Assembly (NCBI RefSeq): GCF_020594515.1
Contig: NZ_JAJCTH010000004.1
Span: 209,786-273,785 of the forward strand
Length of the DNA: 64,000 bases
DNA from: Rhodoferax sp. U2-2l
Lineage (GTDB): Bacteria > Pseudomonadota > Gammaproteobacteria > Burkholderiales > Burkholderiaceae_C
Direction: 5' to 3'
The notes beneath the pieces were generated by a model. That model was not told where the DNA came from. It did not search any database and was given only the letters and a program-made list of their open reading frames with translations. Below, one piece after another: positions 1 through 8,133 of this stretch (positions are counted from its first letter, which is position 1; the number at the start of each line of letters is the position of its first letter). The position numbers and the translations under genes were made by a program.

Positions 1-91
1 GCGCGGCAAACCAGGGCCACAGTTTGCCGGCTAGGTGGTAGAAGTTTTGCGGCGAGGCAAACTTGAACCAGTGAGTCACAGATGTTTTCAT
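1..91 (-). CDS. ccmC: CcmC heme exporter permease, N-terminal fragment
   Basis: The reverse strand from an ATG at 91 reads MKTSVTHWFKFASPQNFYHL and continues to the window edge, matching the usual start of betaproteobacterial CcmC. CcmC is an inner-membrane protein with a WWD motif that handles heme for CcmE in system I cytochrome c maturation. Only about 30 residues are inside the window, so the WWD motif cannot be seen. The start codon overlaps the ccmB stop by 4 bp (88-91), indicating translational coupling in a ccmABC operon. The call rests on this short peptide plus operon position. Confidence 0.8.
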   Translation of the reverse strand, partial: MKTSVTHWFKFASPQNFYHLAGKLWPWFAA

Positions 92-783
92 TCCAGGGAA
101 ATCCTCAACGCGGCCGCGGTGGCAAAAGGTGAAAAAAACAACGAGAGTACCAGCAGGGCCGACAGCAGCGACACATGGCCGCCAAAGCCCAGACCGGCGG
201 CATCGGCCTCCACCGCACCGGCGCCAAAAATCAACACCGGAATATAAAGTGGCAGGATCAATAAAGACAGCAAAACCCCTGCGCCGCGTACGCCCAAGGT
301 CAGCGCCGCGCCAATGCTGCCAATCAGGCTCAGCGTGGGGGTGCCCAGCAGCAGGGTCAGCATCAAAATGCCCAGCGCCCGGCTGTCCAGGCCAAATTGC
401 AGGCCCAACACCGGCGCCATCAGCACCAGCGGCACGCCTGACAGCAGAAAGTGCGCCAGCGCCTTGGCCAGCACCAAGAGGCCCAGCGGGGTGGGTGACA
501 GCACCATCTGCTCGAGTGAGCCGTCGGCGTAGTCGGTGGCAAACATGCGCTGCAGCGACAACATGGCCGCCAGCAAGGCGCTAACCCACAACACGCCGGG
601 CGCCATGCGCAGCAGCAGGCCGGACTCGGCGCCCACACCCAACGGGAACAGGCTGGCGATCACCATGAAAAACACCAGCGGCGTCAGCACTTCGCCTTTT
701 TGCCGCAACCCCAAGGCCACTTCGCGCTTGAGCACCGCCAGCATGACGGAACCAGCGCCCAGGATGTTCGGGGTGGGTGTCAT
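88..783 (-). CDS. ccmB: Heme exporter protein CcmB
   Basis: This is the 231-residue permease subunit of the CcmABCD complex, which works with CcmA to release holo-CcmE in cytochrome c maturation. The protein is almost wholly hydrophobic, with about six predicted membrane segments, and starts with the typical LKREVALGLRQKGE region followed by a long apolar run ending PLGVG. The length is normal for CcmB (about 220-230 residues). It lies between ccmA and ccmC with 4-bp ATGA overlaps on both sides. An internal Met at residue 14 (near 744) is an alternative start that would match shorter family members. Confidence 0.93.
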   Translation of the reverse strand: MTPTPNILGAGSVMLAVLKREVALGLRQKGEVLTPLVFFMVIASLFPLGVGAESGLLLRMAPGVLWVSALLAAMLSLQRMFATDYADGSLEQMVLSPTPLGLLVLAKALAHFLLSGVPLVLMAPVLGLQFGLDSRALGILMLTLLLGTPTLSLIGSIGAALTLGVRGAGVLLSLLILPLYIPVLIFGAGAVEADAAGLGFGGHVSLLSALLVLSLFFSPFATAAALRISLE

Positions 784-1442
784 GGTGCTTTCAATTCAAG
801 GAGTTGCGCGGTGTGTGTGCCCACCGGCACGCGTTGGTGGCTGGTCAGCACGGCCAGGCCGCCGTGATCCAGATGGGTGGCGATCAGGTCAGACAACATC
901 TGGATGCCCGCTTCGTCCATCGCCACGTAGGGTTCGTCCAGCACCCACAGCCGCGCCGTACTCAGTGCCAGCCGGGACAGGGCAACGCGGCGCTTTTGCC
1001 CTTGCGACAGGTGCCGCACCAGTTGCTGCGACCGCCCGCGCAGGCCAAAACGCTCCAGCACGGACTTGGCTTTTTGCACATCAAGCGCGATACCGCCCAG
1101 GGCCGAGGTGAACATCAGGTTTTCCTGCACCGACATCGATTCCTGCAGCGCGTTCAGGTGGCCGAGGTAACACAGGTCTTGCCGGTAACTGTCGTGCTGC
1201 GCGCCAATGGGCGTGTGGTTCCAGAGAATCTGGCCAGCTTCCACCGGGGCCAGACCACACACCATGCGCAGCAAACTGGTTTTGCCTACGCCATTGGCTC
1301 CGGCGATATACAGCCAATGCCCGGCCGCCAGGGTGCAATCCACGTCCTTGAAAAGCAGACGCCCACCCTTGCTGCAAGCAAGTTTGGAAAAGGTCAGTGT
1401 GGCGGGCGTGTCCAAGGCAGGGTCTGCAGCAAAAAGGTGCAA
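780..1442 (-). CDS. ccmA: Heme exporter ATP-binding protein CcmA
   Basis: This is the ABC ATPase of the cytochrome c maturation complex. Walker A is GANGVGKTS (about residues 48-56), the signature is LSQGQKRRVALSRL and Walker B is LWVLDEP. The annotated start is a TTG at 1442 (MHLFAADPALDTP), giving 220 residues. No clear ribosome site decides it, and initiation nearer the first beta strand (TLTFSKLACSKG) is possible. It overlaps ccmB by 4 bp and is probably the first gene of the ccm run, 51 bp downstream of rquA on the same strand. Confidence 0.93.
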   Translation of the reverse strand: MHLFAADPALDTPATLTFSKLACSKGGRLLFKDVDCTLAAGHWLYIAGANGVGKTSLLRMVCGLAPVEAGQILWNHTPIGAQHDSYRQDLCYLGHLNALQESMSVQENLMFTSALGGIALDVQKAKSVLERFGLRGRSQQLVRHLSQGQKRRVALSRLALSTARLWVLDEPYVAMDEAGIQMLSDLIATHLDHGGLAVLTSHQRVPVGTHTAQLLELKAP

Positions 1443-1493
1443 TTATCGGATGAACGGTCGCACGCCCTGTGCGCCTTGGGTGAGAGGCCCGGC

Positions 1494-2237
1494 TTAGCGG
1501 GTGATGACCAGTTTTTGGTACAGGCCGCCGAAGTAGGTTTGTTTGTCCATCTGATCGGCCGTCACGCTGGCAGGCAGCCATTCAGTGATGTCATGGTTCC
1601 ATAAATCCATGGCAAACGGTTCCAGCGTGGTCAGGATCGGCACCATGATGTAGCGGAACGGGCTGCTGGCGACCGGCTTGTGGTAATCCACAAAAATGAC
1701 TTTGCCGCCCGGCTTGGTGACGCGAAGTGCCTCGGCAATCGTCTTGCGGCGCACCTCCACCGGCATTTCGTGCAGCAGGAAAAACACCAGCGTGCAGTCC
1801 TGGCTGGCATCGGCAAAGCCCATGTGGGTGGCGTCTTGTTGCAGGATGCTGACTTGGCGTTTGTCGGTCAATTTTTGGTGCAGGTTCTTGATTTGCACCG
1901 GCGCCACGTCAATCACGCTCAAGTGGGCCTGCGGGTCCAGACGGCGCACGATGTGCTCGGTGAGGTTGCCGTAGACACACGCCACCTGCAACACTTGGCC
2001 ATGGATGACCTCGCCCATGTCTTGCAGGGCCAGGTCGCGCAGGCGCGAGAAATTGCCCCACAAAATCAGGTTCACCAGCCATTGGCGCTCAAACACGCGC
2101 ACGGCGTTGGGGTGGGTGTAGGCCCACCAGTAGGTTTTTTCCAGGTAATCTGGCACCACAACGGGTGCATGGGGAACGGTGGCGACTGACGTCAAGGGTG
2201 TATCAAGTTGGCGGAGATTGTTTTTTTCGAAAATCAT
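1494..2237 (-). CDS. rquA: Rhodoquinone biosynthesis protein RquA
   Basis: RquA has a class I methyltransferase fold but converts ubiquinone to rhodoquinone, the low-potential quinone used for fumarate reduction in anaerobic respiration. Recognised from the family-typical opening DYLEKTYWWAYTHPNAVRVF, the aberrant motif I VLQVACVYGNLTEHIV in place of a glycine-rich ExGxG loop, the FFLLHEMP segment, and VDYHKP near the end. At 247 residues the length fits. It sits upstream of ccmA and downstream of a GST gene on the same strand. An alternative call is a generic SAM methyltransferase, but the YWWAY and CVYG segments argue strongly for RquA. Confidence 0.88.
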   Translation of the reverse strand: MIFEKNNLRQLDTPLTSVATVPHAPVVVPDYLEKTYWWAYTHPNAVRVFERQWLVNLILWGNFSRLRDLALQDMGEVIHGQVLQVACVYGNLTEHIVRRLDPQAHLSVIDVAPVQIKNLHQKLTDKRQVSILQQDATHMGFADASQDCTLVFFLLHEMPVEVRRKTIAEALRVTKPGGKVIFVDYHKPVASSPFRYIMVPILTTLEPFAMDLWNHDITEWLPASVTADQMDKQTYFGGLYQKLVITR

Positions 2238-2278
2238 GAACAGACCTTGAATCAGGAAAGGCGGGGAGGCAATGTGGC

Positions 2279-2887
2279 TTACTTCAGCAAACCTTCGGCA
2301 CGCAAGGCCGCCTGAACCGCCGGACGTGCCGCCACGCGGGCCGCAAAGGCGTTCAGCTGGGCCAGCCCGGAGGTGTCCACACCCACATGTTTGCCCCAGC
2401 TTTGCACCACAAACAGGTAAGCGTCAGCCACCGTGAATGTGTCACCCATCAGGAAAGTTCGGCCCGTCAGTTCGCCGTCAGTCCATTTTAGGCGGTCCAT
2501 CAGGCGGGTTTTGGCCAGCGCCTTGGCCTCGTCAGGCATGCCCGGTGTGAACAGCGGCGAGAAACCCTTGTGCAATTCGGTGGCGATGAAGTTGAGCCAT
2601 TCCTGCAATTTGTAACGCTCAAACGTGCCATTGGCGGGTGCCAGTTGCAGCTGCGGGACCTGGTCAGCCACGTATTGCAGAATGACCGCGACCTCGTGCA
2701 ATTGACGACCATCATCCAGCACCAGCAGCGGCACATAACCCAGCGGGTTGATGGTGTAGTAGTCGGTGCCGTCGGCTGTTCGGTGGGTTTTGGTGGGCGA
2801 GGCGATGGCATCAAAGACCAGACCGGATTCCATCAGGGCGATGTGGGTGGCCAGAGAGCAGGCGCCGGGCGAGTAATAGAGTTTCAT
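2279..2887 (-). CDS. Glutathione S-transferase family protein
   Basis: This 202-residue protein has the cytosolic GST layout: an N-terminal thioredoxin-like domain (MKLYYSPGACSLATHIAL, residues 1-18, with the beta-class SPGACS motif that holds the catalytic Ser/Cys region) and a helical C-terminal domain with the FTVADAYLFVV signature (N-capping box, about residues 151-161). Beta-class bacterial GSTs of this type conjugate or reduce electrophiles with glutathione; the substrate cannot be told. It is 41 bp upstream of rquA on the same strand and may be co-transcribed. Confidence 0.9.
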   Translation of the reverse strand: MKLYYSPGACSLATHIALMESGLVFDAIASPTKTHRTADGTDYYTINPLGYVPLLVLDDGRQLHEVAVILQYVADQVPQLQLAPANGTFERYKLQEWLNFIATELHKGFSPLFTPGMPDEAKALAKTRLMDRLKWTDGELTGRTFLMGDTFTVADAYLFVVQSWGKHVGVDTSGLAQLNAFAARVAARPAVQAALRAEGLLK

Positions 2888-3073
2888 GCGAGCCTTTCAG
2901 GGAAGAGCACCGTCCATCAGGTGGGTGTTGATCGGGCAATACCGCCCAGGTGCCCAATGCTAACCCGCATCGCTCTCATTCAGCCTTTGAGCCGCCCGGA
3001 TGCCCCGCAGACCCGGGCTGGGATGGCTAAAGGCGCTTGTACCCACCACCGTGAATTATCAAAAATGATAGCT

Positions 3074-3100
3074 AAACGTTCATATGAAATATGAACGTTT
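3074..3100. other. AT-rich perfect inverted repeat, 12-bp arms
   Basis: AAACGTTCATAT (3074-3085) and ATATGAACGTTT (3089-3100) are exact reverse complements separated by 3 nt. It lies 8 bp beyond the stop of the phosphofructokinase gene and about 190 bp upstream of the GST start, both on the minus strand. It could act as a transcript-end hairpin (no clean T-run follows) or as a dimeric regulator site for the GST/rquA side. The role is not resolved from sequence. Confidence 0.5.
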
Positions 3101-3107
3101 GAACATG

Positions 3108-4322
3108 TCAACGTTGCAACACCTTGGCAATCGGGTTGTGCCGCAGGCGGAACGCGTCGGGCATTTTGGAGCCCAGCAGCGGGCGCAAATACATGCGGAA
3201 AGCATCGGTCACATCGGTACCGCTGGCCGCGATGAACTCGTCTTCCATGGTGCGGGTTTTGCCAGCCACGGTGGCCAGCGGCAGCAGTTCGTAGTCGACC
3301 GAATAAAAGCCGGTGCGCTTGATGGCCACCGAGCCGTCGCGGTCACCCCACATGGCAAACTGCACGGCCTTTTCACCCACTTCGCGGGCTTCGCGCTGGT
3401 CTACATCCGAGACGCAGCCAATGAACGAGCGCTGCATGTAGCCAAAGGTGTCGCCGCGCACGCGTTTGATGTTGAGTTTGGACTTGATCTCTTCACACAG
3501 CAGATCTGCCAGCGCGCCGTTGCCCGAGAGTTGCACATTGCCGTGCGCGTCGTGTTCCAGGTCCTTGGCCAGCAGGGCGGCAATCGGTGTACCAGACGCA
3601 TCGTGAATGCCCTCGGACACGGCGATCACGCAGCGGCCATATTTCTCGTAAGTGGTTTTCACATCCGCCAGGAATTTCTCCAGCACAAAGGTGCGCTCGG
3701 GCAGGTAAATCAGGTGCGGGCCGTCGTCCGGGAATTTTTTGCCTAAAGCGGAAGCCGCGGTCAGAAAACCGGCGTGGCGTCCCATGACGACCCCCACATA
3801 CACGCCGGGGAGGGCGGCGTTGTCCAGGTTGGCGCCGGCAAAGGCTTGCGCTACAAAGCGCGCCGCGGACGGAAAACCGGGCGTGTGGTCACTGCCGACC
3901 AGGTCGTTGTCAATGGTTTTGGGGATGTGGATGGTGCGCAGCGGGTAGTTGGCGGCCTGTGCTTCTTCGCTGACGATGCGCACCGTGTCGGACGAGTCAT
4001 TGCCGCCAATGTAGAAAAAGTGGCCGATCTTGTGCGCCTGCAGCACTTTGAAAATCTCGTGGCAATAAGCGGCATCGGGTTTGTCGCGGGTGGAGCCCAG
4101 CGCGCTGGACGGGGTGCTGGCCACCAGTTCCAGGTTGTGGCTGGTTTCCTGGGTCAGGTCGACAAAGTTTTCGTCCACGATGCCGCGCACACCGTGCAGG
4201 GCACCATAAATTTGCCCGATCTGGCTGAAGCGCCGCGCCTCGAGCGCCACTCCGGCCAGCGACTGGTTGATGACGGCGGTGGGGCCGCCGCCCTGGGCCA
4301 CGAGAATTCTTCCGGATGCCAT
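3108..4322 (-). CDS. 6-phosphofructokinase, PPi-dependent type
   Basis: It interconverts fructose 6-phosphate and fructose 1,6-bisphosphate. The N-terminal nucleotide/PPi loop GGGPTAVINQSLAG (about residues 9-22), the YIGGNDSSDT motif and the catalytic segment PKTIDNDL (Lys rather than Gly before TIDND) are the marks of PPi-dependent enzymes, which are reversible. The length of 404 residues fits this class. The start at 4322 (MASGRILVAQGG) is preferred because AAAGGA lies about 9 nt upstream; a longer in-frame start at 4364 adds 14 unrelated residues. It is divergent from mnmG. PPi use is inferred from motifs, not shown. Confidence 0.9.
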   Translation of the reverse strand: MASGRILVAQGGGPTAVINQSLAGVALEARRFSQIGQIYGALHGVRGIVDENFVDLTQETSHNLELVASTPSSALGSTRDKPDAAYCHEIFKVLQAHKIGHFFYIGGNDSSDTVRIVSEEAQAANYPLRTIHIPKTIDNDLVGSDHTPGFPSAARFVAQAFAGANLDNAALPGVYVGVVMGRHAGFLTAASALGKKFPDDGPHLIYLPERTFVLEKFLADVKTTYEKYGRCVIAVSEGIHDASGTPIAALLAKDLEHDAHGNVQLSGNGALADLLCEEIKSKLNIKRVRGDTFGYMQRSFIGCVSDVDQREAREVGEKAVQFAMWGDRDGSVAIKRTGFYSVDYELLPLATVAGKTRTMEDEFIAASGTDVTDAFRMYLRPLLGSKMPDAFRLRHNPIAKVLQR

Positions 4323-4450
4323 GGTTTTTTGTCCTTTTTCAAGAGGTTTAAACGACAACTGCAAACAGCCATTGTGCGCTTGATTGGGCCGCTTTCAGGC
4401 CGCCTGGGTCACCTTAAAAGGCGGCGGTGGGTGGGGTCTCGGTAAAATCA

Positions 4451-4485
4451 GCGGCGACTCAGGCGCCAGGCAGGCGCCGCTTTTT
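4451..4485 (+). other. Terminator-like hairpin in the mnmG leader
   Basis: GCGGCG (4451-4456) pairs with CGCCGC (4475-4480) and a run of five T follows. An internal GGCGCC repeat offers a competing stem. It lies 27 bp upstream of the mnmG ATG, between the divergent phosphofructokinase and mnmG genes, so it would be transcribed in the mnmG leader, as an attenuator or as the end of an incoming transcript. Seen only as a structure; function is inference. Confidence 0.35.
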
Positions 4486-4511
4486 CACCTGCCTTCTTTC
4501 AATGGACCACC

Positions 4512-6551
4512 ATGCTTTACCCCCAACATTTTGATGTGATCGTCGTCGGTGGCGGCCATGCCGGCACCGAGGCGGCGCTGGCCGCAGCCCGCATGGGCTG
4601 CAAGACGCTGCTGCTGACGCACAACATTGAGACGCTGGGGCAGATGAGCTGCAACCCGTCAATTGGCGGCATCGGCAAGGGCCATCTGGTGAAAGAGGTG
4701 GACGCACTCGGTGGTGCCATGGCGGCGGCCACTGACGAAGGCGGCATCCAGTTCCGTATTCTCAATTCTTCCAAGGGCCCGGCGGTGCGCGCCACCCGCG
4801 CCCAGGCCGACCGCATTTTGTACAAGGCCGCCATTCGCCGTCGGCTGGAAAACCAACCCAACCTGTGGCTGTTTCAGCAGGCGGTGGATGATTTGATGGT
4901 CGAGGGTGACCGGGTGGTGGGGGCGGTGACGCAGGTCGGCATCCGGTTTCGCAGCACCACGGTGGTGCTGACGGCGGGCACGTTCCTGGATGGCAAGATC
5001 CATGTCGGCCTGAACAATTACCCGGCGGGTCGCGCCGGTGATCCGCCAGCGGTGAGCTTGAGTGCGCGCCTGAAAGAGCTCAAGCTACCGCAAGGGCGCC
5101 TGAAAACCGGCACCCCACCGCGCATCGATGGCCGCTCGATCGATTTCAGCAAATGCACCGAACAACCCGGTGATGGCATGCCCGGCGGCATGAGCCCGGT
5201 GATGCCGGTGTTCAGTTACCTGGGCCGACCCGAGCAGCACCCGCAGCAGATGCCGTGCTGGATCACCCACACCAATGAGCGCACCCACGACATCATCCGC
5301 AGCGGCTTTGACCGCAGCCCGATGTTCACCGGCAAGATCGAAGGGGTGGGGCCGCGGTATTGCCCGAGTGTGGAAGACAAGATCAACCGGTTTGCCGACA
5401 AGGACAGCCACCAGATTTTTCTGGAACCCGAAGGCCTGACCACCCACGAGTATTACCCCAACGGCATCAGCACCAGTCTGCCGTTTGACATCCAGTACGC
5501 CTTGGTGCGCAGCATGGCTGGTCTGGAAAACGCCCACATCTTGCGGCCCGGGTATGCCATTGAGTACGATTATTTTGACCCGACCCAGCTGAAAAACAGC
5601 TTTGAGACACGGGTCATTGGCGGTCTGTTTTTTGCCGGGCAGATCAACGGCACCACCGGTTACGAGGAGGCGGCAGCACAGGGTTTGTTTGCCGGCACCA
5701 ATGCGGCGCTGCAGGTGCGCGCCATGGGCGGTGGCGATGTGTTGGCCAGCGCGGCGGGCGGCGCGTCTTACACCGGCGACAGCTGGGTGCCCGCGCGTGA
5801 CGAGGCGTATCTGGGGGTGCTGGTGGATGACCTGATCACCAAAGGGGTGACCGAACCCTACCGCATGTTCACCAGCCGGGCCGAGTTCCGGCTGCAGTTG
5901 CGTGAAGACAATGCCGACGCCCGCCTGACTGACGTGGGCCGCCAGCTCGGCCTGGTGGACGATGTGCGCTGGGAAGCTTTTTGCCGCAAGCGCGACGCTG
6001 TTTCACGTGAAACAGAGCGCCTGCGCTCGATCTGGGTCAGCCCGAAAAACCTGGCGGCTGCTGAAGCAGAACGCGTGTTTGGCAAGGCGCTGGAACATGA
6101 ATACAACCTGGCCGACCTGCTGCGCCGCCCCGGCATCAGCTACCCCAGTCTGATGTCGCTGGACGGCGGCAAATACGCCGCGCCAGAACTGCCAACCGCT
6201 GTTTCACGTGAAACAGATGCCGCCGCGTTAGCGCAGGACCGCTTTGTGGCTGAGGTGATTGAGCAGGTGGAAATTGCGGCCACGTACTCGGGTTATATCG
6301 AACGGCAACACGCCGAGATCGAACGCACTGCTTACTACGAGCACTTGAAGCTACCGCCGGACCTGGACTATATGCAGGTGACGGCGCTGAGTTTTGAGGC
6401 GCGGCAAACGCTGAACAAACATCGCCCGCAGACGCTGGGCCTGGCGTCCCGCATATCGGGCATCACGCCTGCCACGGTGTCGCTGTTGTTGGTGTATCTC
6501 AAGAAAAGCGGGTTCCGTGGGTTGGTCTCCCCAGCGGCGCTGGACAACTGA
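4512..6551 (+). CDS. mnmG: tRNA uridine-5-carboxymethylaminomethyl modification enzyme MnmG (GidA)
   Basis: It is the FAD-binding partner of MnmE in forming (carboxymethyl)aminomethyl-uridine at the tRNA wobble position. Visible marks are the Rossmann motif [19 protein letters not shown] (about residues 11-29), [14 protein letters not shown], and [21 protein letters not shown] in the second FAD region. At 679 residues it is somewhat longer than typical (about 630-650). Part of the excess lies near two VSRET peptides (at 5999-6014 and 6200-6215), which are encoded by perfect parS sites embedded in frame. It is followed by rsmG on the same strand, the conserved near-origin arrangement. Confidence 0.97.
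   Translation: MLYPQHFDVIVVGGGHAGTEAALAAARMGCKTLLLTHNIETLGQMSCNPSIGGIGKGHLVKEVDALGGAMAAATDEGGIQFRILNSSKGPAVRATRAQADRILYKAAIRRRLENQPNLWLFQQAVDDLMVEGDRVVGAVTQVGIRFRSTTVVLTAGTFLDGKIHVGLNNYPAGRAGDPPAVSLSARLKELKLPQGRLKTGTPPRIDGRSIDFSKCTEQPGDGMPGGMSPVMPVFSYLGRPEQHPQQMPCWITHTNERTHDIIRSGFDRSPMFTGKIEGVGPRYCPSVEDKINRFADKDSHQIFLEPEGLTTHEYYPNGISTSLPFDIQYALVRSMAGLENAHILRPGYAIEYDYFDPTQLKNSFETRVIGGLFFAGQINGTTGYEEAAAQGLFAGTNAALQVRAMGGGDVLASAAGGASYTGDSWVPARDEAYLGVLVDDLITKGVTEPYRMFTSRAEFRLQLREDNADARLTDVGRQLGLVDDVRWEAFCRKRDAVSRETERLRSIWVSPKNLAAAEAERVFGKALEHEYNLADLLRRPGISYPSLMSLDGGKYAAPELPTAVSRETDAAALAQDRFVAEVIEQVEIAATYSGYIERQHAEIERTAYYEHLKLPPDLDYMQVTALSFEARQTLNKHRPQTLGLASRISGITPATVSLLLVYLKKSGFRGLVSPAALDN
5999..6014. 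promoter_or_regulatory. parS site 1 (inside mnmG)
   Basis: TGTTTCACGTGAAACA, a perfect copy of the chromosomal parS palindrome bound by ParB, lying in frame in mnmG where it encodes VSRET. parB is encoded 4.2 kb downstream. ParB loads at such sites and spreads to form the origin-proximal partition complex. Confidence 0.93.
6200..6215. promoter_or_regulatory. parS site 2 (inside mnmG)
   Basis: A second perfect TGTTTCACGTGAAACA, again in frame in mnmG and again coding VSRET, 201 bp after the first. Because 201 is a multiple of three, both sites impose the same peptide on the protein. Confidence 0.93.
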
Positions 6552-6616
6552 TGTTGCGGCTGATCCCGCCGTGGCAAAACGGGCAGCGTGGCTGGACCTG
6601 TGAACCATGACGTATG

Positions 6617-6632
6617 TGTTTCACGTGACACC
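6617..6632. promoter_or_regulatory. parS-like site 3 (mnmG-rsmG intergenic)
   Basis: TGTTTCACGTGACACC matches parS at 14 of 16 positions, keeping the central TTTCACGTGA core. It lies in the 150-bp gap between mnmG and rsmG. Weaker binding than the perfect sites is expected. Confidence 0.75.
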
Positions 6633-6701
6633 TGCCAACATGACCCGCAGCCGTGGTGGCGATGGCACCGTGGGATCCACCCGTATTGAATCAATGGGAG
6701 A

Positions 6702-7400
6702 GTGAACTTGTCTGTCAATGATCATGATGTGAGCTTGCGTCAGACCCTGACGCAGTCTGCCGCCCAAATGGGTGTGCCGTTGACCGAAGCACAAACCAGC
6801 GCCTTGTTGGCCTACATGGCCCTGATCCAGAAGTGGAACAAGGTCTATAACCTGACTGCGGTGCGCGACGCACCCGCTATGTTGACGCACCATCTGCTGG
6901 ACAGTCTGGCGGTGATCTCGCCGTTGCAATCGCAGTTGCAAACGCTGCGTTCAGCCGATACCGGTGCACCGGAACGGGTGAAGCTGCTGGACGTGGGCTC
7001 GGGCGCAGGCTTGCCGGGTGTGGTGATGGCCATCCTGTGCCCGGAGATTCAGGTCGATTGTGTGGACACCGTGGCCAAAAAAGCGTCGTTCATCCAGCAG
7101 GTGGCGGTGACGCTCAGGTTGCCCAATCTGCGGGGTGTCCATGCGCGGGTGGAGCGTCTGACGGACAAGTATCAGGTGGTCAGCTCGCGCGCCTTTGCGT
7201 CGCTGGTGGATTTCACGTCCTGGTCCGTCAACGCGCTGGCAGAGCAGGGCATCTGGATGGCGATGAAGGGCAAACATCCGGCAGATGAAATGGCTGCGTT
7301 GCCTGGCACGGTTTCTGTGTTTCACGTGGAACAACTCAATGTGCCGGGGTTGGGGGCAGAGCGGTGTATTGTGTGGATGCGACCTGCTTTGGCTGGGTGA
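6702..7400 (+). CDS. rsmG: 16S rRNA (guanine527-N7)-methyltransferase RsmG (GidB)
   Basis: RsmG methylates N7 of G527 of 16S rRNA using SAM. The RsmG signature is clear: IQKWNKVYNLTAVRD (about residues 43-57), HHLLDSLAV, motif I LLDVGSGAGLPGVVMAIL, and the VVSSRAFASL segment. The first available start is a GTG at 6702, but the GGGAG at 6696-6700 is only 1 nt away, so the TTG at 6708 (7-nt spacing) may be the real start. The C-terminal FHVEQ is encoded by a near-perfect parS (7318-7333), and the whole tail is repeated downstream as a non-coding copy. Confidence 0.95.
   Translation: MNLSVNDHDVSLRQTLTQSAAQMGVPLTEAQTSALLAYMALIQKWNKVYNLTAVRDAPAMLTHHLLDSLAVISPLQSQLQTLRSADTGAPERVKLLDVGSGAGLPGVVMAILCPEIQVDCVDTVAKKASFIQQVAVTLRLPNLRGVHARVERLTDKYQVVSSRAFASLVDFTSWSVNALAEQGIWMAMKGKHPADEMAALPGTVSVFHVEQLNVPGLGAERCIVWMRPALAG
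7318..7333. promoter_or_regulatory. parS-like site 4 (rsmG C-terminal coding end)
   Basis: TGTTTCACGTGGAACA, 15 of 16 positions of the parS palindrome, lies in frame in rsmG where it encodes VFHVEQ. Confidence 0.85.
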
Positions 7401-7501
7401 CTGCAGAACCTCCGTTCCGTTGTTAGGGCCGAATCTTTGCGGCGGGTGGAATCGTAGGAATCCGGGTGACGAAGTGGTTGCGTTGTCTGGCTCTGTGTCG
7501 G

Positions 7502-7517
7502 TGTTTCACGTGGAACA
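7502..7517. promoter_or_regulatory. parS-like site 5 (in the duplicated rsmG tail)
   Basis: An identical TGTTTCACGTGGAACA in the second, non-coding copy of the rsmG tail. While much of the flanking repeat has drifted, all 16 bp of the site are unchanged between copies, which suggests the site is what has been kept. Confidence 0.85.
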
Positions 7518-7610
7518 GCTGACGGTGCCGGGTTGCGGGAGCGCTGTTTTGTGTGGATGCGGCCTGCTGTGGCTGGGTGACTGCAGGACTTCCATTTCGT
7601 TGTTAGGACC

Positions 7611-7698
7611 GAATCAGCCGGGCGATGCGTTTTGCTTCGTGTCCCCCGGCCTGCGGCCTCCTCCTTGACCTACGCAAAACGCACCACCCGACTGATTC
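7611..7698. repeat. Constant-core palindromic element, copy 1
   Basis: Left arm 7611-7635 and right arm 7674-7698 are inverted repeats matching at 22 of 25 positions (outer ends GAATCAG and CTGATTC). Between them is the 29-bp core at 7640-7668, running from TGTCCCCCG to CTCCTCCTTGA with a small internal GGCC-TGC-GGCC hairpin. The sequence TTTGCGGCGGGTGGAATCG that follows the first rsmG-tail copy (7437-7455) resumes right after this element (from 7699), so the element looks inserted into the second copy. Confidence 0.75.
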
Positions 7699-7804
7699 TT
7701 TGCGGCGGGTGGAATCGAACGGTTTCGAAACCCGGCCTCAAACGTGCGTCGGCATTGTCAGGGCGGTCTTGCTCCGAAGTCAATACGAGGCACACCGGCT
7801 GGTA

Positions 7805-7896
7805 GCAGGGTACTTGGGTTGGGTACCAAAGTGAGGTCAAGGAGGAGGCCGCAGGCCGGGGGACACGAACGGCGGTATCCAGCCCAAGTGCACTGC
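7805..7896. repeat. Constant-core palindromic element, copy 2 (inverted)
   Basis: The core lies on the minus strand at 7837-7865, identical to copy 1 and extended to about 36 bp of identity with it. Arms at 7805-7830 and 7871-7896 are inverted repeats (about 19 of 26) around TACTTGGG/CCCAAGTG and are unrelated to the arms of copy 1. The rest of the 7401-8133 gap shows no convincing gene: short reading frames there lack ribosome sites and cross these repeats. Confidence 0.7.
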
Positions 7897-8133
7897 GGGC
7901 CCATCCACAGGTGTCATTCCATTTCCATATCAATCCGACACGTTGTTGCAACGCCATGCCGTACGTTTGTACTGTCTGCGGCTTCGCGCCTGGTGTCGTA
8001 GCGATCTGGAAACGGAATCACCTCTGCAGGTATTGCCTCAGCAGCCGCTGCGTCAACAGCCGATACGAACCCTGTTTTCAGGCCCCAACCTTTCCAACGT
8101 AAACTCGCAGCCTTCCCCCGTTCAAAGAAACCC

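Larger units (their letters stand above)
7283..7620 (+). repeat. Diverged tandem duplication of the rsmG 3' end (period 184 bp)
   Basis: The stretch from about 7283 (coding DEMAALPGTVSVFHVEQ at the rsmG C terminus, plus about 60 bp after the stop) is repeated from about 7467. There one frame still reads DEVVALSGSVSVFHVEQ before losing the rsmG frame. Shared non-coding text includes GGCTGGGTGACTGCAG and CGTTGTTAGG. The offset between the two parS sites is exactly 184 bp. The second copy has no start and is a pseudogene-like remnant, but its parS is intact. Confidence 0.85.

Noticed and set aside
7285..7668. A 127-codon plus-strand frame overlapping the end of rsmG
   Set aside because: It starts inside rsmG in another frame and runs through the tandem tail copy and a palindromic element. 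Its internal repetition comes from the DNA duplication, not from a protein.
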